64,000 nt of DNA from positions 48,407 to 112,406 of the forward strand of contig NZ_CVRP01000004.1 of assembly GCF_001261735.1 (NCBI RefSeq), given 5' to 3'. Under the pieces are notes generated by a model that made no database searches, was not told where the DNA came from, and saw only the letters and a list, made by a program, of their open reading frames with translations. Source of the stretch: Dysgonomonas sp. BGC7 (GTDB lineage: Bacteria; Bacteroidota; Bacteroidia; Bacteroidales; Dysgonomonadaceae). This document shows positions 36,111 through 47,255 of this stretch, piece after piece. A program made the position numbers and the translations under genes. Every line of letters begins with the position of its first letter. The first letter of the stretch is position 1.

Positions 36111-38945
36111 TTACAGCTCTTTTTTCAAATATTCGGCAGTAAAGCTACCATCCACTTTCACAACACTTTCCGGCTTACCTACTGCAACAACAGTACCTCC
36201 ACCTATACCACCATCGGGCCCCATATCAATTATGTAGTCGGCACTCTTTATTATATCTTGATTATGCTCTATGACAATAATAGTATTTCCTCGGTCTACC
36301 AGCTTATTTAAAACACCTAGTAAAACACGTATATCTTCGAAATGTAATCCTGTTGTGGGCTCATCAAGAATATAAATTGTATTGCCTGTATCTATCCTTG
36401 CCAGTTCGGCCGCCAGCTTTATCCGTTGAGATTCTCCACCCGACAATGTTGTAGATGGTTGCCCCAATTTGAGATACCCCAGACCAACTTCCTGCAACAC
36501 TTTTATCTTATGCAATATAGTCGGTACATTCTCAAAGAATTCAACAGCCATATTTATTGTCATATCCAATACATCTGCTATCGACTTGCCTTTGAAACGT
36601 ACTTCGAGCGTTTCTCTGTTATACCTCTTGCCATGACATTCTTCGCATTGCACATACACATCGGGAAGAAAATTCATTGCAATAGTCTTATAACCATTAC
36701 CCCCGCAGACTTCACAACGCCCACCCTTTACATTAAAAGAAAAACGTCCGGCTTTATACCCCCTTATTTTAGATTCGGGCAGATTGACGAAAAGATTTCT
36801 TATATCAGAGAATACACCTGTATATGTAGCCGGATTGGAACGTGGAGTACGCCCTATAGGAGACTGGTCTACAGTTATTACCTTATCCACATTGTCTATT
36901 CCATCCAAAGACTTATAGGGAAGAGGATCGGCTAACGACCTGTATAAATGCTGGCTCAGAATCGGTTGCAAAGTACCATTAATAAGGCTCGACTTTCCAC
37001 TACCCGACACTCCTGTCACACATATAAATGTATTGAGAGGGAAAGTAACCGATACATCTTTCAGATTATGCCCGGTTGCTCCTTTTATAGTAATTTTCTT
37101 TCCATTACCCTTTCTTCTTTTCGAGGGCACTTCTATTTTCAGTTTACCATTCAGATAGTCGGCAGTCATTGTACTGGCTTTCAGCATCTCCTGAGGTGTA
37201 CCTGCAAATACGACTTTACCACCCCGACGACCGGCATAAGGGCCAAGATCAACTACATAATCGGCATCGAGCATAATATCCTTATCATGCTCAACTACAA
37301 TTACCGAGTTACCGCTATCACGTAATTTTTTTAATGAGTCTATCAAGCGTGTATTGTCTCTCTGATGCAATCCTATACTCGGTTCATCGAGAATATAAAG
37401 TACATTTACCAGTTGAGAGCCTATTTGTGTTGCCAAACGTATACGCTGGCTTTCGCCTCCCGAAAGTGTTACCGAAGCTCTATTCAATGATAGGTAACTA
37501 AGTCCTACATCCAACAAGAAAGACAAACGGGAAACTATCTCTTTCTTTATCTCCGAAGCAATAAGCTTTTGCCTATCCGAAATATGCACATCCATATCCT
37601 GTATCCAGTCGTAGAGATGTTGTATATCCATTTCGGCAAGTTCTGCTATATTCTTACCATTTACTTTATAGTGCAAAGCCTCTTTATTCAGACGCTGTCC
37701 GTTACAGTCGGGGCAAACATCTGTTTTTATAAACTGTTCGGCCCATTTCTGAGCAGAAGCAGAAGAATCACTATCCTGCTGCATTTCTATATATTTGGCT
37801 ACACCTTCGAATGCTACCACATAGTTTGAACTACCCAAGGATTCATTTTTGATCTGCAATCGTTCGTCAGTACCAAACATAATTTCATCGAGAGCTTCCT
37901 GTGGAATATCCTTTATCGGGGTTTTCACCGTCACACCGTGCTTCTCGCAAATAGCTTCTATCTGCCAAAAAAACAATGAGTTCTTATATTTACCCAATGG
38001 CGCTATACCTCCTGCGTAGATGCTAAGTTGAGGCTTAGGTACAATCTTATCTATATCTATTTGGTTCACAAGCCCCAGCCCTTTACATTTCGGACATGCA
38101 CCGTGCGGAGAATTGAACGAAAAGGTATGAGGCGCAGGTTCGCTATAAGACAAACCTGTAGAAGGACACATCAACTGGCGACTAAAGTGACGGACTTCTC
38201 CCGAATCCACATCCTGTATCATGATCAACCCGTCACCTTGTTTCATTGCTGTACGGAGACTGGTTTTAAGATTGTCTGCAAACTTATTAGAAACCGCAAG
38301 TTTATCAATAAGTACCTCAACACTGTGCATTTTGTATCTATCGAGTCGCATTCCGGGAATAATTTCCCGTATAGCACCGTCTACACGTACTGTAAGATAG
38401 CCTTTCTTACTAATTTGTTCGAATAACTCTTTATAATGACCTTTACGATTGCGGACAACCGGAGCCAGCAAATATATCTTCTTCCCGATATAACGTTCGA
38501 GAATAAGTTCCAGAATCTGTTCTTCTGTATATTTAACCATTTTCTCTCCCGTAAGGTAAGAGTATGCCTCACCTGCCCTGGCATATAGTAAGCGAAGGAA
38601 ATCGTAAATCTCGGTTGTAGTACCTACAGTCGATCGAGGATTCCGATTAGTAGTTTTTTGCTCTATAGAAATCACCGGGCTTAGTCCGGTGATCTTATCC
38701 ACATCGGGACGCTCCATTCCTCCAAGAAAGTTGCGTGCATATGCTGAAAAAGTCTCAATATATCGGCGCTGCCCTTCGGCAAATATTGTATCGAAAGCCA
38801 AAGAAGATTTTCCACTACCACTCAGACCTGTTATTACAACAAGCGAATCGCGGGGAATTTCTACATCTATATTTTTCAGGTTGTGTACACGGGCACCGTA
38901 CACACTTATCATTTCTTTTGTTTCCGGAACGTTTGTTTTCATCAA
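36111..38945 (-). CDS. uvrA: Excinuclease ABC subunit A
   Basis: 944 residues, full length. Two ABC ATPase halves are present, with Walker [10 protein letters not shown] and GVSGSGKSS, signature LSGGESQRI twice, and Walker [10 protein letters not shown] and [10 protein letters not shown] zinc-binding region includes CEVCGGNG and CEECHGKR. The first zinc element has lost one CxxC (CPSTG followed by CPKCKGLG), a form I believe is common in Bacteroidetes UvrA. It recognises DNA damage in nucleotide excision repair. Starts 23 nt after the lytic transglycosylase gene, with tandem ATGs. Confidence 0.97.
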   Translation of the reverse strand: MMKTNVPETKEMISVYGARVHNLKNIDVEIPRDSLVVITGLSGSGKSSLAFDTIFAEGQRRYIETFSAYARNFLGGMERPDVDKITGLSPVISIEQKTTNRNPRSTVGTTTEIYDFLRLLYARAGEAYSYLTGEKMVKYTEEQILELILERYIGKKIYLLAPVVRNRKGHYKELFEQISKKGYLTVRVDGAIREIIPGMRLDRYKMHSVEVLIDKLAVSNKFADNLKTSLRTAMKQGDGLIMIQDVDSGEVRHFSRQLMCPSTGLSYSEPAPHTFSFNSPHGACPKCKGLGLVNQIDIDKIVPKPQLSIYAGGIAPLGKYKNSLFFWQIEAICEKHGVTVKTPIKDIPQEALDEIMFGTDERLQIKNESLGSSNYVVAFEGVAKYIEMQQDSDSSASAQKWAEQFIKTDVCPDCNGQRLNKEALHYKVNGKNIAELAEMDIQHLYDWIQDMDVHISDRQKLIASEIKKEIVSRLSFLLDVGLSYLSLNRASVTLSGGESQRIRLATQIGSQLVNVLYILDEPSIGLHQRDNTRLIDSLKKLRDSGNSVIVVEHDKDIMLDADYVVDLGPYAGRRGGKVVFAGTPQEMLKASTMTADYLNGKLKIEVPSKRRKGNGKKITIKGATGHNLKDVSVTFPLNTFICVTGVSGSGKSSLINGTLQPILSQHLYRSLADPLPYKSLDGIDNVDKVITVDQSPIGRTPRSNPATYTGVFSDIRNLFVNLPESKIRGYKAGRFSFNVKGGRCEVCGGNGYKTIAMNFLPDVYVQCEECHGKRYNRETLEVRFKGKSIADVLDMTINMAVEFFENVPTILHKIKVLQEVGLGYLKLGQPSTTLSGGESQRIKLAAELARIDTGNTIYILDEPTTGLHFEDIRVLLGVLNKLVDRGNTIIVIEHNQDIIKSADYIIDMGPDGGIGGGTVVAVGKPESVVKVDGSFTAEYLKKEL

Positions 38946-38968
38946 TTCGTATTGTTCTTCTAGTCCTT

Positions 38969-39949
38969 TTATTCTTGAGAAATCCAGATTTTATTATGAA
39001 CTCTTATTCTATCTCCTTTTTTGTAAAAAAGAGACTCTTCTGTAGGAATAAGAATAGTATATGAATTCTGACTCTTTGGCGATATAGTCAGTTTTCGGTC
39101 TCGCAACCAAGTATTGAAGTCTTTCAACTGAGCATAAGTGATTCCATTATCTTTTGCAAACGTAGCCAGATCGGAAATGGACTGATTTACTTCCACTCTC
39201 TTAAAATCAATAGGCTTATACAGGTCTTTTTCGGTAAGTACAAAACCATATTTGGCGGGAGACTCAAATATTTGTTTTATAGCCAGCATACGGAAATAAT
39301 AACGGGTAGTTTCATCTACCAACCACAGATCCAGACCATCTTCTGCCTGTTGTTTATCCAATTCGCCGCTTATTCTTCCTTGTCCGGCATTGTATGACAA
39401 AGCCACACTCGACCAACTTCCATATTTATTGTAAGCCTGCTTCAGGTATTTACATGCCGCTAGAGTAGACTTCTCTATCGAATAACGCTCGTCTACCTCG
39501 GAAGAAACTTCAAGCCCGTAAGAAGGTGCTGTCTTCGGCATAAATTGCCACAGTCCAACTGCACCTGCGGGTGAAGTAGCTCTATGATTGAGACTACTTT
39601 CAATTACTGCCAGATATTTAAAATCTTCGGGAATACCATTCTCTTTCAAGATTGGTTCTATTACAGGAAAGTAACGGTTTGCCTTTTTTATAAGTAGCAG
39701 AGTTGTTGAATGCAGATATGTGAATCCATTAATTTCTCTGTCGTAACGTTCGTGCAAGTCATACCTGTCCAAAACCAGCTCCTCTCCGGCAAATTCTACT
39801 TTGTGAGGCACCTCTATAGATTTCGTCATCGACAATACATGCGGAGTTTTAGACTCTATCACATCTTTGCTTTGATTGGATAAAAAGAGCATTGCAGCAA
39901 CACACACAGCAACAATAACAAGAATAAAGAATATTGAGTTTTTAGTCAT
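38969..39949 (-). CDS. Membrane-anchored lytic transglycosylase (MltD-like)
   Basis: 326 residues. An N-terminal membrane segment (~5-25) is followed by an SLT/GH23-like domain: [11 protein letters not shown] with the catalytic Glu, [25 protein letters not shown] and LSYNAGQGR. The C-terminal ~90 residues resemble a degenerate LysM region ([11 protein letters not shown]). It cleaves peptidoglycan with formation of 1,6-anhydromuropeptides. Probably transcribed with uvrA. The upstream 217 nt hold a 27-nt sequence repeated near 55 kb. Confidence 0.92.
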   Translation of the reverse strand: MTKNSIFFILVIVAVCVAAMLFLSNQSKDVIESKTPHVLSMTKSIEVPHKVEFAGEELVLDRYDLHERYDREINGFTYLHSTTLLLIKKANRYFPVIEPILKENGIPEDFKYLAVIESSLNHRATSPAGAVGLWQFMPKTAPSYGLEVSSEVDERYSIEKSTLAACKYLKQAYNKYGSWSSVALSYNAGQGRISGELDKQQAEDGLDLWLVDETTRYYFRMLAIKQIFESPAKYGFVLTEKDLYKPIDFKRVEVNQSISDLATFAKDNGITYAQLKDFNTWLRDRKLTISPKSQNSYTILIPTEESLFYKKGDRIRVHNKIWISQE

Positions 39950-39985
39950 TCAAATAATATCATGTAAACTAATATTTTACGGATA

Positions 39986-40012
39986 ATTTTAACTAAAAAG
40001 TAACGAAAGTAA
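39986..40012. repeat. Dispersed AT-rich repeat, copy 1
   Basis: 27 nt, of which 26 are identical to 55013-55039; the core reads TAACTAAAAAGTAACGAA. Both copies lie in the upstream region of a minus-strand gene for an envelope protein (lytic transglycosylase here, M28 peptidase there). Confidence 0.5.
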
Positions 40013-40165
40013 CAGATTTCACTTGTTTTTTCTTTTGTTACCTTTTTTATTCTACGACGTCAAATTATCCACCATTCTACAGATAAACTTTCAGAGAAGC
40101 GATCTATAGATACAGACTATCAAAGATACAATAATATTCTCAGTTATAAAAAACAGAAGGAGTTC

Positions 40166-40987
40166 TTACAAACCTTTCCCATGCCATACAAAGTAGTCTG
40201 AATAAACACTTTCGAGGTTTTCTATTGCATTCTTAAAAATTCCAAAAACAGAAGATCCCGACCCCGACATGGAAGCATACAAAGCACCCCTATCATAAAG
40301 ATCATGCTTTATTTCTCTTATTATCGGATATTTAGGAAATACACTTTTCTCAAAGTCATTTATCATCAAATCTCTCCATTCTTCTACAGGGCGCGATATT
40401 ATCTTTTTTAGAGATATAGCAGGGGCACATGGAACAACTGAGGCGAAAGCATCTTTAGTCGGGATTTGAATATCCGGCTTTATCAGCACAAAATGATAAT
40501 CTTTCAGTGACAGATCAATATCTTCAAATATTTCTCCTATACCCGATGCAAAAACAGGTCGGTTATGTATAAAAAATGAACAATCGGCTCCCAACTGAAC
40601 TGCGAGTGAAACCAGTTCTTCTTCGGAAACTCCAAGAGAGAAAGTATCATTCAATAGTTTCAGCATGAAAGAGGCATCGGCCGATCCTCCTCCCAGTCCT
40701 GCTCCAAAAGGAATCTTTTTCAACAGATGTACTTCTACCGTAGGAAATTTATATCTTGAACGCATCAGCTTCAATGCTCTCATCACCAGATTCTTTTCCG
40801 GCTTGGCGTCTATCACTATTCCCGCCTCCGTAAATGTATCACTCTCCTGTCCCTCTCGAACAATAATTTCGAGCGCATCTTCAATATTTATAGGATAAAA
40901 TATAGTTTCCAGATTATGATACCCATCACCCCTGCGAGAAACAACATTCAGTCCTAAATTTATTTTGGCATTCGGAAAACAAATCAT
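40166..40987 (-). CDS. ispE: 4-diphosphocytidyl-2-C-methyl-D-erythritol kinase
   Basis: 273 residues, GHMP kinase fold. Motifs are FPNAKINLGLNV at the N-terminus, the ATP-binding PFGAGLGGGSADASF and the C-terminal SMSGSGSSVFGIF. It phosphorylates CDP-methylerythritol in the non-mevalonate isoprenoid pathway. Monocistronic by layout. On the minus strand a TATATTTG -7 box (41006-41013) lies 18 nt upstream of the start; the -33 box is weak. Confidence 0.95.
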   Translation of the reverse strand: MICFPNAKINLGLNVVSRRGDGYHNLETIFYPINIEDALEIIVREGQESDTFTEAGIVIDAKPEKNLVMRALKLMRSRYKFPTVEVHLLKKIPFGAGLGGGSADASFMLKLLNDTFSLGVSEEELVSLAVQLGADCSFFIHNRPVFASGIGEIFEDIDLSLKDYHFVLIKPDIQIPTKDAFASVVPCAPAISLKKIISRPVEEWRDLMINDFEKSVFPKYPIIREIKHDLYDRGALYASMSGSGSSVFGIFKNAIENLESVYSDYFVWHGKGL

Positions 40988-41103
40988 AATGAAAAATTAG
41001 TGTCGCAAATATAACTTTTTTATTCCAGTGAAAAGAACCCCAACCTTTATAAAATACCATCAATATATTGCTATCTTTATAACTTTGATTTTTTTTTAAC
41101 ACT

Positions 41104-42390
41104 ATGAATAAGAAACAAAACCCTGAAACTATTTGCGTACAAGCCGGATGGCAACCTAAGAAAGGAGAGCCTCGTGTACTGCCTATTTACCAAAGTACAA
41201 CATTCAAGTATGAGACAAGCGAGCAAATGGCTCAATTGTTTGATCTCGAAGCCGAAGGTTATTTCTATACACGACTGCAAAATCCGACAAACGATTTTGT
41301 GGCTGCCAAGATAGCCGCTCTCGAAGGCGGAGCAGGAGCCATGCTTACCTCTTCGGGACAGGCAGCAACATTTTATGCTATATTCAACATCTGCAATGCC
41401 GGAGATCATGTAGTGAGTGCCTCAACCATATATGGAGGTACATTCAACTTATTTGCCGTAACAATGAAAAAGCTAGGCATAGAATTCACTTTCGTAGATC
41501 AGGAAGCACCTGCCGAAGATATACGAAAAGTTTTCAGACCTAATACAAAAGCCCTGTTCGCAGAAAGCATCTCGAATCCCGGCATGAACGTGCTCGACAT
41601 AGAGAAGTTCGCAAACATAGCTCATAGCGAAGGCGTACCATTGATTGTAGACAACACTTTTCCCACACCAATAAATTGCCGACCGTTTGATTGGGGCGCA
41701 GATATAATCATACATTCTACAACTAAGTACATGGACGGACATGCAATAAGCCTCGGTGGAGCAATTGTAGACGGTGGCAAATTCGACTGGAATGCACACT
41801 CCGATAAGTATCCAGGACTAACCCAACCCGACGAATCTTATCACGGACTGACATATACAGAGTCTTTCGGGAAAACAGCTTACCTCACCAAAGCTGTTGT
41901 GCAGCTAATGAGAGATCTGGGTTCTGCTCAGTCGCCGCAAAATGCTTTCCTTCTGAATGTTGGCCTAGAGACATTACACCTGCGTATGCAACGCCATTGT
42001 GAAAATGCTCAGAAGGTAGCCGAATATCTGGAAAGCAGACCGGAAATAGCATGGGTCAATTATCCGGGACTAAAAAGTAACAAATACTATGACCGAGCAA
42101 AGAAATATATGCCGAATGGTACTTGTGGTGTTATGACATTCGGGCTAAAAGGAGGCCGTGATGTTTCGGTCAAATTTATGGATAGTCTGCAATTTATAGC
42201 CATAGTTACCCACGTGGCAGATGCTCGTACCTGTGTGCTGCATCCGGCAAGCCACACTCATCGTCAGTTGAGTGACGATCAGTTAAAAGCTGCAGGCGTA
42301 CCTGCCGATCTGATTCGGTTGTCGGTAGGAATAGAAAATGCAAATGACATAATAGAAGATATAGAGCAAGCTCTGAAACAAATCTTATAA
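41104..42390 (+). CDS. metY: O-acetylhomoserine sulfhydrylase (aminocarboxypropyltransferase)
   Basis: 428 residues, Cys/Met-metabolism PLP enzyme. The PLP lysine is Lys208 in HSTTKYMDGH; other family motifs are YTRLQNPT, SSGQAATFYAI, VDNTFPTP and HPASHTHRQLSDDQ. It makes homocysteine from O-acetylhomoserine and sulfide. A TAACTTTG -7 box (41080-41087) lies 16 nt upstream of the start, with no good -33 box. The gene ends before a hairpin terminator. Confidence 0.94.
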   Translation: MNKKQNPETICVQAGWQPKKGEPRVLPIYQSTTFKYETSEQMAQLFDLEAEGYFYTRLQNPTNDFVAAKIAALEGGAGAMLTSSGQAATFYAIFNICNAGDHVVSASTIYGGTFNLFAVTMKKLGIEFTFVDQEAPAEDIRKVFRPNTKALFAESISNPGMNVLDIEKFANIAHSEGVPLIVDNTFPTPINCRPFDWGADIIIHSTTKYMDGHAISLGGAIVDGGKFDWNAHSDKYPGLTQPDESYHGLTYTESFGKTAYLTKAVVQLMRDLGSAQSPQNAFLLNVGLETLHLRMQRHCENAQKVAEYLESRPEIAWVNYPGLKSNKYYDRAKKYMPNGTCGVMTFGLKGGRDVSVKFMDSLQFIAIVTHVADARTCVLHPASHTHRQLSDDQLKAAGVPADLIRLSVGIENANDIIEDIEQALKQIL

Positions 42391-42396
42391 AATAAG

Positions 42397-42431
42397 AAAC
42401 GGGTGGAATCAAAAGCAAATTCTACCCGTTT
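42397..42431. terminator. Terminator between metY and ddh
   Basis: 13-bp arms (42397-42409 with 42419-42431, one G-U) and a 9-nt loop, followed by TTTCTTTTT on the plus strand. It separates convergent genes. Confidence 0.85.
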
Positions 42432-42452
42432 TTCTTTTTACATAGAATTAAA

Positions 42453-43349
42453 TTATACTAATTTCTTTATCAATGCGTCTCTATCTCCATATATATAATC
42501 TATAATAGGTACTTCTATCATTGTATATGCACCCGGCCTTTGTTTCATCGAAGCACGAGCAGAAGCTACAAGTACCTGAGCTGTAAGTGCAGGATTGTTA
42601 ATTTTCATATTGAAGTCGAACAGTTGATTTTGTGTAGAGCCAGAAACGCCCTTGCGAACCATATTCACTCCATGTCCCATATCCTTCAGATTGTCGACAC
42701 AATCGACTTGCATAACATGAGTTTCATCATGAGCAAAGTAATCATCTGTTTTTATAGCTTTAGCTACTTCTTCAAACTTATATCCATCTTCTACTTCTAT
42801 ATAAACCATACGACGATGAATACTTGTACCTAAAGGGATAGTCATCGACAAAGCAGCTCTTACTCCTTTTATTGCTTTCACGGCAACAGTATGTCCCATA
42901 CTCATACCCGGACCAAAGTTTGTATATGTTACGCCTTTAGGCGCCATAAACTCAAGCATAGAACGCACCATAGAGTCTGTACCGGGATCCCAGCCTGCTG
43001 AAATAATAGAAACTGTATTGTTGGCTTTTGCTACAACATCCAACTCTTTTCTCAGATTTACAATACCTCCATGTATATCATAGCTATCTACCGTGTTTAT
43101 ACCGGCAACAAGACACTCTTTGGCAAAGCTTTCGACACTACGGGTAGGTGTACATAAAACGGCAACATCCACACCCGACAGTTCTGTCACAGACTTTACT
43201 ACCTTATATGTTTTCAACTCTTCGGGTACATTTGCCGGATCGCGACGAACAATACCTGCGACTTCAAAATCGGGAGATGACAAAATCGCATCTAAAACAT
43301 AGTGCCCGATATTACCATATCCAACGATAGCTGCTCTTATTTTTTTCAT
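42453..43349 (-). CDS. ddh: meso-Diaminopimelate D-dehydrogenase
   Basis: 298 residues. N-terminal NADP-binding [13 protein letters not shown], then the family motifs [37 protein letters not shown] and [11 protein letters not shown]. It makes meso-diaminopimelate directly from tetrahydrodipicolinate for lysine and peptidoglycan synthesis, as in several Bacteroidales. The DUF2461 gene upstream ends 39 nt before it and may be co-transcribed. Confidence 0.94.
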   Translation of the reverse strand: MKKIRAAIVGYGNIGHYVLDAILSSPDFEVAGIVRRDPANVPEELKTYKVVKSVTELSGVDVAVLCTPTRSVESFAKECLVAGINTVDSYDIHGGIVNLRKELDVVAKANNTVSIISAGWDPGTDSMVRSMLEFMAPKGVTYTNFGPGMSMGHTVAVKAIKGVRAALSMTIPLGTSIHRRMVYIEVEDGYKFEEVAKAIKTDDYFAHDETHVMQVDCVDNLKDMGHGVNMVRKGVSGSTQNQLFDFNMKINNPALTAQVLVASARASMKQRPGAYTMIEVPIIDYIYGDRDALIKKLV

Positions 43350-43388
43350 TGATATTAAAATATTATTTATGATTTATATATAAGTTAT

Positions 43389-44081
43389 TTATAGTTCTGT
43401 AGCTTCTTTCATAAAGTTATATAACCATTCGAGAGCCATAAAATCTTCTTTTACCATATCGGTAAAATCCGAAGAGAACAATTCATCTCCAATTGGTCTT
43501 ATCTTCTCTACCCATAATCCTTTACGTTGAATCCACGGTTGAAAATATTCAGGTAGATCATTAGCTATAGGACGCTTGTATTCCTCTCCGTTTATAACAT
43601 AACCTCTATCGATAACAGTTTTCTGCGTTATTTTTTGGAACTCCTCAGCATTGTATGATACTTCATCTCTGAAAGCATCCATAACTTTCTTCTTTGGCTG
43701 AAAAAGCCCTAATCCCAATGTATACGAATCTTCTTTAAGTTCCATAAAATAGCCCGGATAATCTTTCCACTCTTCACGGGTGACAGGCAGTTGAAATACC
43801 AGCCACATGAAATCCTTATAGGGATCTTTATTTTTAGAAAAACGCGTATCACGATAGATACGCGACATAGCTCTATGTGGACGCATTTCGAAGCCCGAAT
43901 CAATATTGTACATAGCAGGCGACAAGCTCATAAAAAAAGATTTCAGAGGATTCAATAGCTCCTTTTCATAAATATGCTTATTAGCATCGAACCATTCTTT
44001 ATAGTTATTTTCTTTCAGATCTTTAAAGAAACGAAATGTTTGAAGAGTGAAACCTTTGAAGGGAATATCTTTCTGCGCCAT
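43389..44081 (-). CDS. DUF2461 family protein
   Basis: 230 residues matching the DUF2461 (TIGR02453) family: FFKDLKENNYKEWFDANK, the RIYRDTRFSKNKDPYK motif and GLGLFQPKKK near mid-protein. No signal peptide. The biochemical role of this family is not known to me. It lies between glmM and ddh on the same strand. Confidence 0.88.
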   Translation of the reverse strand: MAQKDIPFKGFTLQTFRFFKDLKENNYKEWFDANKHIYEKELLNPLKSFFMSLSPAMYNIDSGFEMRPHRAMSRIYRDTRFSKNKDPYKDFMWLVFQLPVTREEWKDYPGYFMELKEDSYTLGLGLFQPKKKVMDAFRDEVSYNAEEFQKITQKTVIDRGYVINGEEYKRPIANDLPEYFQPWIQRKGLWVEKIRPIGDELFSSDFTDMVKEDFMALEWLYNFMKEATEL

Positions 44082-44117
44082 TATACTGTAATTGTTAAAT
44101 TGAAGTATAAAGATAAA

Positions 44118-44149
44118 AAAATAGCAGTTTCTTACAAAACTGCTATTTT
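44118..44149 (-). terminator. Terminator of the glmM operon
   Basis: 13-bp perfect arms (44118-44130 and 44137-44149) with a 6-nt loop, and T-rich sequence on the minus strand. It lies 14 nt after the glmM stop. Confidence 0.8.
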
Positions 44150-44163
44150 CTTTTATAATAATT

Positions 44164-45549
44164 TCACTTCGCTAATTGCTTTACTACATCCATTATCTCA
44201 GCTCCTATTTCTTCGGCTTCCTTCATCGTGTGTGCTTCTGAATAGACTCTGATAATAGGCTCTGTATTCGACTTACGTAAGTGTACCCATTTGTCAGGGA
44301 AATCAATCTTCACCCCATCAATATCAGTAACATCGTACTGGCTGAATTTTTCCTTTATCGTACTCAATATAGCATCGACATTGATACTAGGTGTAAGCTC
44401 TACTTTCTGCTTAGCAATAAAATATTGAGGATATGATGCTCTGATTTCACTCACTTTCTTCTTCTCGAAAGCCAAATGAGAAAGGAACAGTGCTATACCC
44501 ACCAATGCATCGCGTCCGTAATGGCTGGCTGGATAAATAACTCCGCCATTACCTTCACCACCGATAACAGCATTAGTTGCTTTCATCTGCGTTGTCACAT
44601 TTACTTCTCCTACAGCAGCGGCATTATATTCACATCCGTACTTTCTGGTTATATCGCGTAATGCCCGGCTAGAGCTTAAATTAGACACTGTATTTCCCGG
44701 CGTATGCTTCAATACATAATCAGCAACTGCAACAAGAGTATATTCTTCTCCAAACATTTCTCCGTTTTCACAAATTATAGCTAAACGGTCAACATCCGGA
44801 TCTACTACAAAGCCAACATCCGAAGAAGTGGTTTTCATCATCACTGATATGTCTTGCAAATGCTCGGGAAGAGGCTCTGGATTGTGTGGAAATTCTCCAT
44901 TTGGAGTACAATAGAGCTCATTTATTTTATTAACTCCTAATGCTTTCAACAGCTTGGGGATAACAATTCCTCCAACAGAGTTTACACAATCAATAGCCAC
45001 TTCAAAATCGGCAGCCTTTATAGCCTCTACATCTACCAAAGTAAGATCTAATACTGCTTGTATATGCTTATCTGTATAATCTTTCTCCGAAAGTTTGCCA
45101 ATATGATCTACATGAGCGAAAATGAAATCTTCCGATTCGGCAATACTTAATACTTCTTCACCTTCTGCAGCATTAAGGAACTCTCCTCTTTCATTCAATA
45201 ATTTTAGAGCATTCCACTGTTTTGGATTATGGCTGGCTGTAAGAATAATTCCTCCGGCAGCATGTTCCATAGTAACAGCTAATTCTGTTGTAGGAGTAGT
45301 AGCCAATCCGATATTTACAACATCAAAGCCCATCCCCATAAGAGTGCCTGTAACAACCTGCTCCATCATTTTACCTGATATACGAGCATCACGTCCTACT
45401 ACGATAGTATTTGAGTCTGTTTTTCTATTATTACGTATAAATGAGGCATAAGCTGATACAAATTTAACTGTATCTAGCGGATTAAGTCCATCACCGACTT
45501 TTCCTCCGATAGTACCTCTAATCCCTGAAATAGATTTAATTAAGGTCAT
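44164..45549 (-). CDS. glmM: Phosphoglucosamine mutase
   Basis: 461 residues of the alpha-D-phosphohexomutase family. Start motif SGIRGTIGG, active-site serine loop TASHNPKQWNALK, metal-binding loop DPDVDRLAI, sugar-binding GGEGNGG and phosphate-binding RKSNTEPIIRVYSEA. It converts glucosamine-6-phosphate to glucosamine-1-phosphate for UDP-GlcNAc synthesis. A phosphomannomutase activity cannot be excluded. Last gene of a six-gene leftward operon; 12 nt after the DUF4827 gene. Confidence 0.9.
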   Translation of the reverse strand: MTLIKSISGIRGTIGGKVGDGLNPLDTVKFVSAYASFIRNNRKTDSNTIVVGRDARISGKMMEQVVTGTLMGMGFDVVNIGLATTPTTELAVTMEHAAGGIILTASHNPKQWNALKLLNERGEFLNAAEGEEVLSIAESEDFIFAHVDHIGKLSEKDYTDKHIQAVLDLTLVDVEAIKAADFEVAIDCVNSVGGIVIPKLLKALGVNKINELYCTPNGEFPHNPEPLPEHLQDISVMMKTTSSDVGFVVDPDVDRLAIICENGEMFGEEYTLVAVADYVLKHTPGNTVSNLSSSRALRDITRKYGCEYNAAAVGEVNVTTQMKATNAVIGGEGNGGVIYPASHYGRDALVGIALFLSHLAFEKKKVSEIRASYPQYFIAKQKVELTPSINVDAILSTIKEKFSQYDVTDIDGVKIDFPDKWVHLRKSNTEPIIRVYSEAHTMKEAEEIGAEIMDVVKQLAK

Positions 45550-45561
45550 AATTTATATTAT

Positions 45562-46152
45562 TTATTCATGTGTTTGGTCTAACAGAAAATGGTATCTTAA
45601 TCTTTTATAGAAAAAAGGTACATATGCCTGTCCCTGATAGGTGGATCCTAAGCCAGACAAGAACGGAACAATAATACTAACCTCCGCATCATTACCCAGA
45701 CCTTTCAGAAACGGCTCAACAGTACCATTCGATAATAGATAATACTCTTGTGCATATTGATTTACACTATAATATGTCTCTTCTCTACCAAAAGTAAAAA
45801 GCATAGCAGTATTACCTTCCGAATTAGTCTCTGCATATATACTGTTGGTCAGCATATTATAAACACTATCATATCGAACATAAACATCAGTCTTACCGGA
45901 AATAGGACGTTCGTCATTTCCCGGATCAATTACACGATAATATGCCCCTGTACTGGATTTGAAATATTGATTATCTGCAAATTTATGATCAGCAGGATAC
46001 TGTGTTATTACATCGATATTATTATCACTTATAAAGTTATCAATCGCTTTCTTTTCTTGTTCCAGCTTTTTGGCATAAGAATCTCCTTTACACGATGAAA
46101 ACACCACAAAAAGACCGACAAGAGCAAATATTACATAAATAATCTTCTTCAT
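45562..46152 (-). CDS. DUF4827-like lipoprotein
   Basis: 196 residues with a lipobox (FSSC, Cys21). The middle (SSTGAYYRVIDPG, KTDVYVRYDSVYNML) and the tail (PFLSGLGSTYQGQAYVPFFYKRLRYHF) have an FKBP-like outline, as I recall for the Bacteroidetes DUF4827 family. No enzymatic residues can be assigned. It sits between nrnA and glmM with short gaps (22 and 12 nt), an arrangement typical of Bacteroidales. Confidence 0.8.
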   Translation of the reverse strand: MKKIIYVIFALVGLFVVFSSCKGDSYAKKLEQEKKAIDNFISDNNIDVITQYPADHKFADNQYFKSSTGAYYRVIDPGNDERPISGKTDVYVRYDSVYNMLTNSIYAETNSEGNTAMLFTFGREETYYSVNQYAQEYYLLSNGTVEPFLKGLGNDAEVSIIVPFLSGLGSTYQGQAYVPFFYKRLRYHFLLDQTHE

Positions 46153-46174
46153 CTATATTATCGTTTAGTATATT

Positions 46175-47206
46175 TTATTTCTTTTTTAATAAGTTTCCAT
46201 ACTCCGGCAACGCATTTTCAAATATTGCAATCGCTTCTTTCATTGTTCCTTTAAACTCTCCTCCGGCAGCATTAAGGTGTCCTCCACCATTGTAACATTC
46301 AGCCGCAAATTTATTGCTTGGGAAAGTCCCCTGAGATCGAAACGAGATTTTTATAAAATCATTGTCCTCTCGAATAAAAACTGAGAAAATAATTCCTTTA
46401 ATATTCAAGGGTAAATTAGCAAACCCCTCTGTATCACCCTTTTTTACATTATATTTATTTTGCTCTTCATTTGTCAGCCAAATAAGAGCAGCATTATATT
46501 CAGGATATATTTTCATTTTCTCACACAATGTATATCCGAGCATGCGATACCTGTCTTCCGAATAATTATGATAAACATTCGAATATATCTGATCTTTATT
46601 GATACCCTTTTTCAAAAGCTCGCCAATTATATAGTATATTTCGGCATTATTTGAATTATAGGTAAAAGCACCTGTATCTGTCATCATGCCTGTATATATG
46701 GCTGTAGCACTCTCATTACTCATTGCTTCAAAATCACCCATACGGCAGATCAAACGAAAAATCAGCTCACTTGTAGATGATATTTCAGGATGTGAGATCA
46801 TCACATCACAAAAATTAGTAGGTTCGGGATGATGATCGATCAGTACTTTCTTTGCATTAGCAGCTTCAATAAAAGGTGCAAGATGATGAGAACGTTTAGG
46901 TACATTAAAGTCGAGACAGAAGATAAGCTCTGCTTCGGCTATTAATTTTTGTGCAAATTCAGTATACTTTTCATAGTCGATAATATCTTTTGCTCCGGGA
47001 ATCCATTTCAAAAAGTCGGGAAACGAATTAGGAACTATTATATTTACATTATTACCCAAATCATTCAGATAATGATATAACCCTAAAGAAGAACCTATAG
47101 CATCTCCATCAGGCGACACATGGGTAACGATCACTATCTTTTCATATTTATCCAGTAACTCTTCTACTTCCGAAATTTTAGAACTTGCTATTATCTTCGA
47201 TATCAT
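46175..47206 (-). CDS. nrnA: Bifunctional oligoribonuclease / PAP phosphatase (DHH family)
   Basis: 343 residues. DHH motifs: VTHVSPDGDAIGSSL, CLDFN, LIDHHPEP and MTDTGAF, and a C-terminal DHHA1 domain with GGGHLNAAGG. It degrades short RNA oligonucleotides and may dephosphorylate 3'-phosphoadenosine 5'-phosphate. Manganese ligands all appear present. Between comEC (49 nt) and the DUF4827 gene (22 nt). Confidence 0.93.
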   Translation of the reverse strand: MISKIIASSKISEVEELLDKYEKIVIVTHVSPDGDAIGSSLGLYHYLNDLGNNVNIIVPNSFPDFLKWIPGAKDIIDYEKYTEFAQKLIAEAELIFCLDFNVPKRSHHLAPFIEAANAKKVLIDHHPEPTNFCDVMISHPEISSTSELIFRLICRMGDFEAMSNESATAIYTGMMTDTGAFTYNSNNAEIYYIIGELLKKGINKDQIYSNVYHNYSEDRYRMLGYTLCEKMKIYPEYNAALIWLTNEEQNKYNVKKGDTEGFANLPLNIKGIIFSVFIREDNDFIKISFRSQGTFPSNKFAAECYNGGGHLNAAGGEFKGTMKEAIAIFENALPEYGNLLKKK

Positions 47207-47255
47207 TTATTTATACTTCCTTCTTAAAATCAAAATTTATGCAGACGCAAAAATA

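Noticed and set aside
36111..38945. Missing first CxxC zinc motif in UvrA as a defect
   Set aside because: I believe this form is common in Bacteroidetes UvrA, and the ATPase and second zinc motifs are intact.
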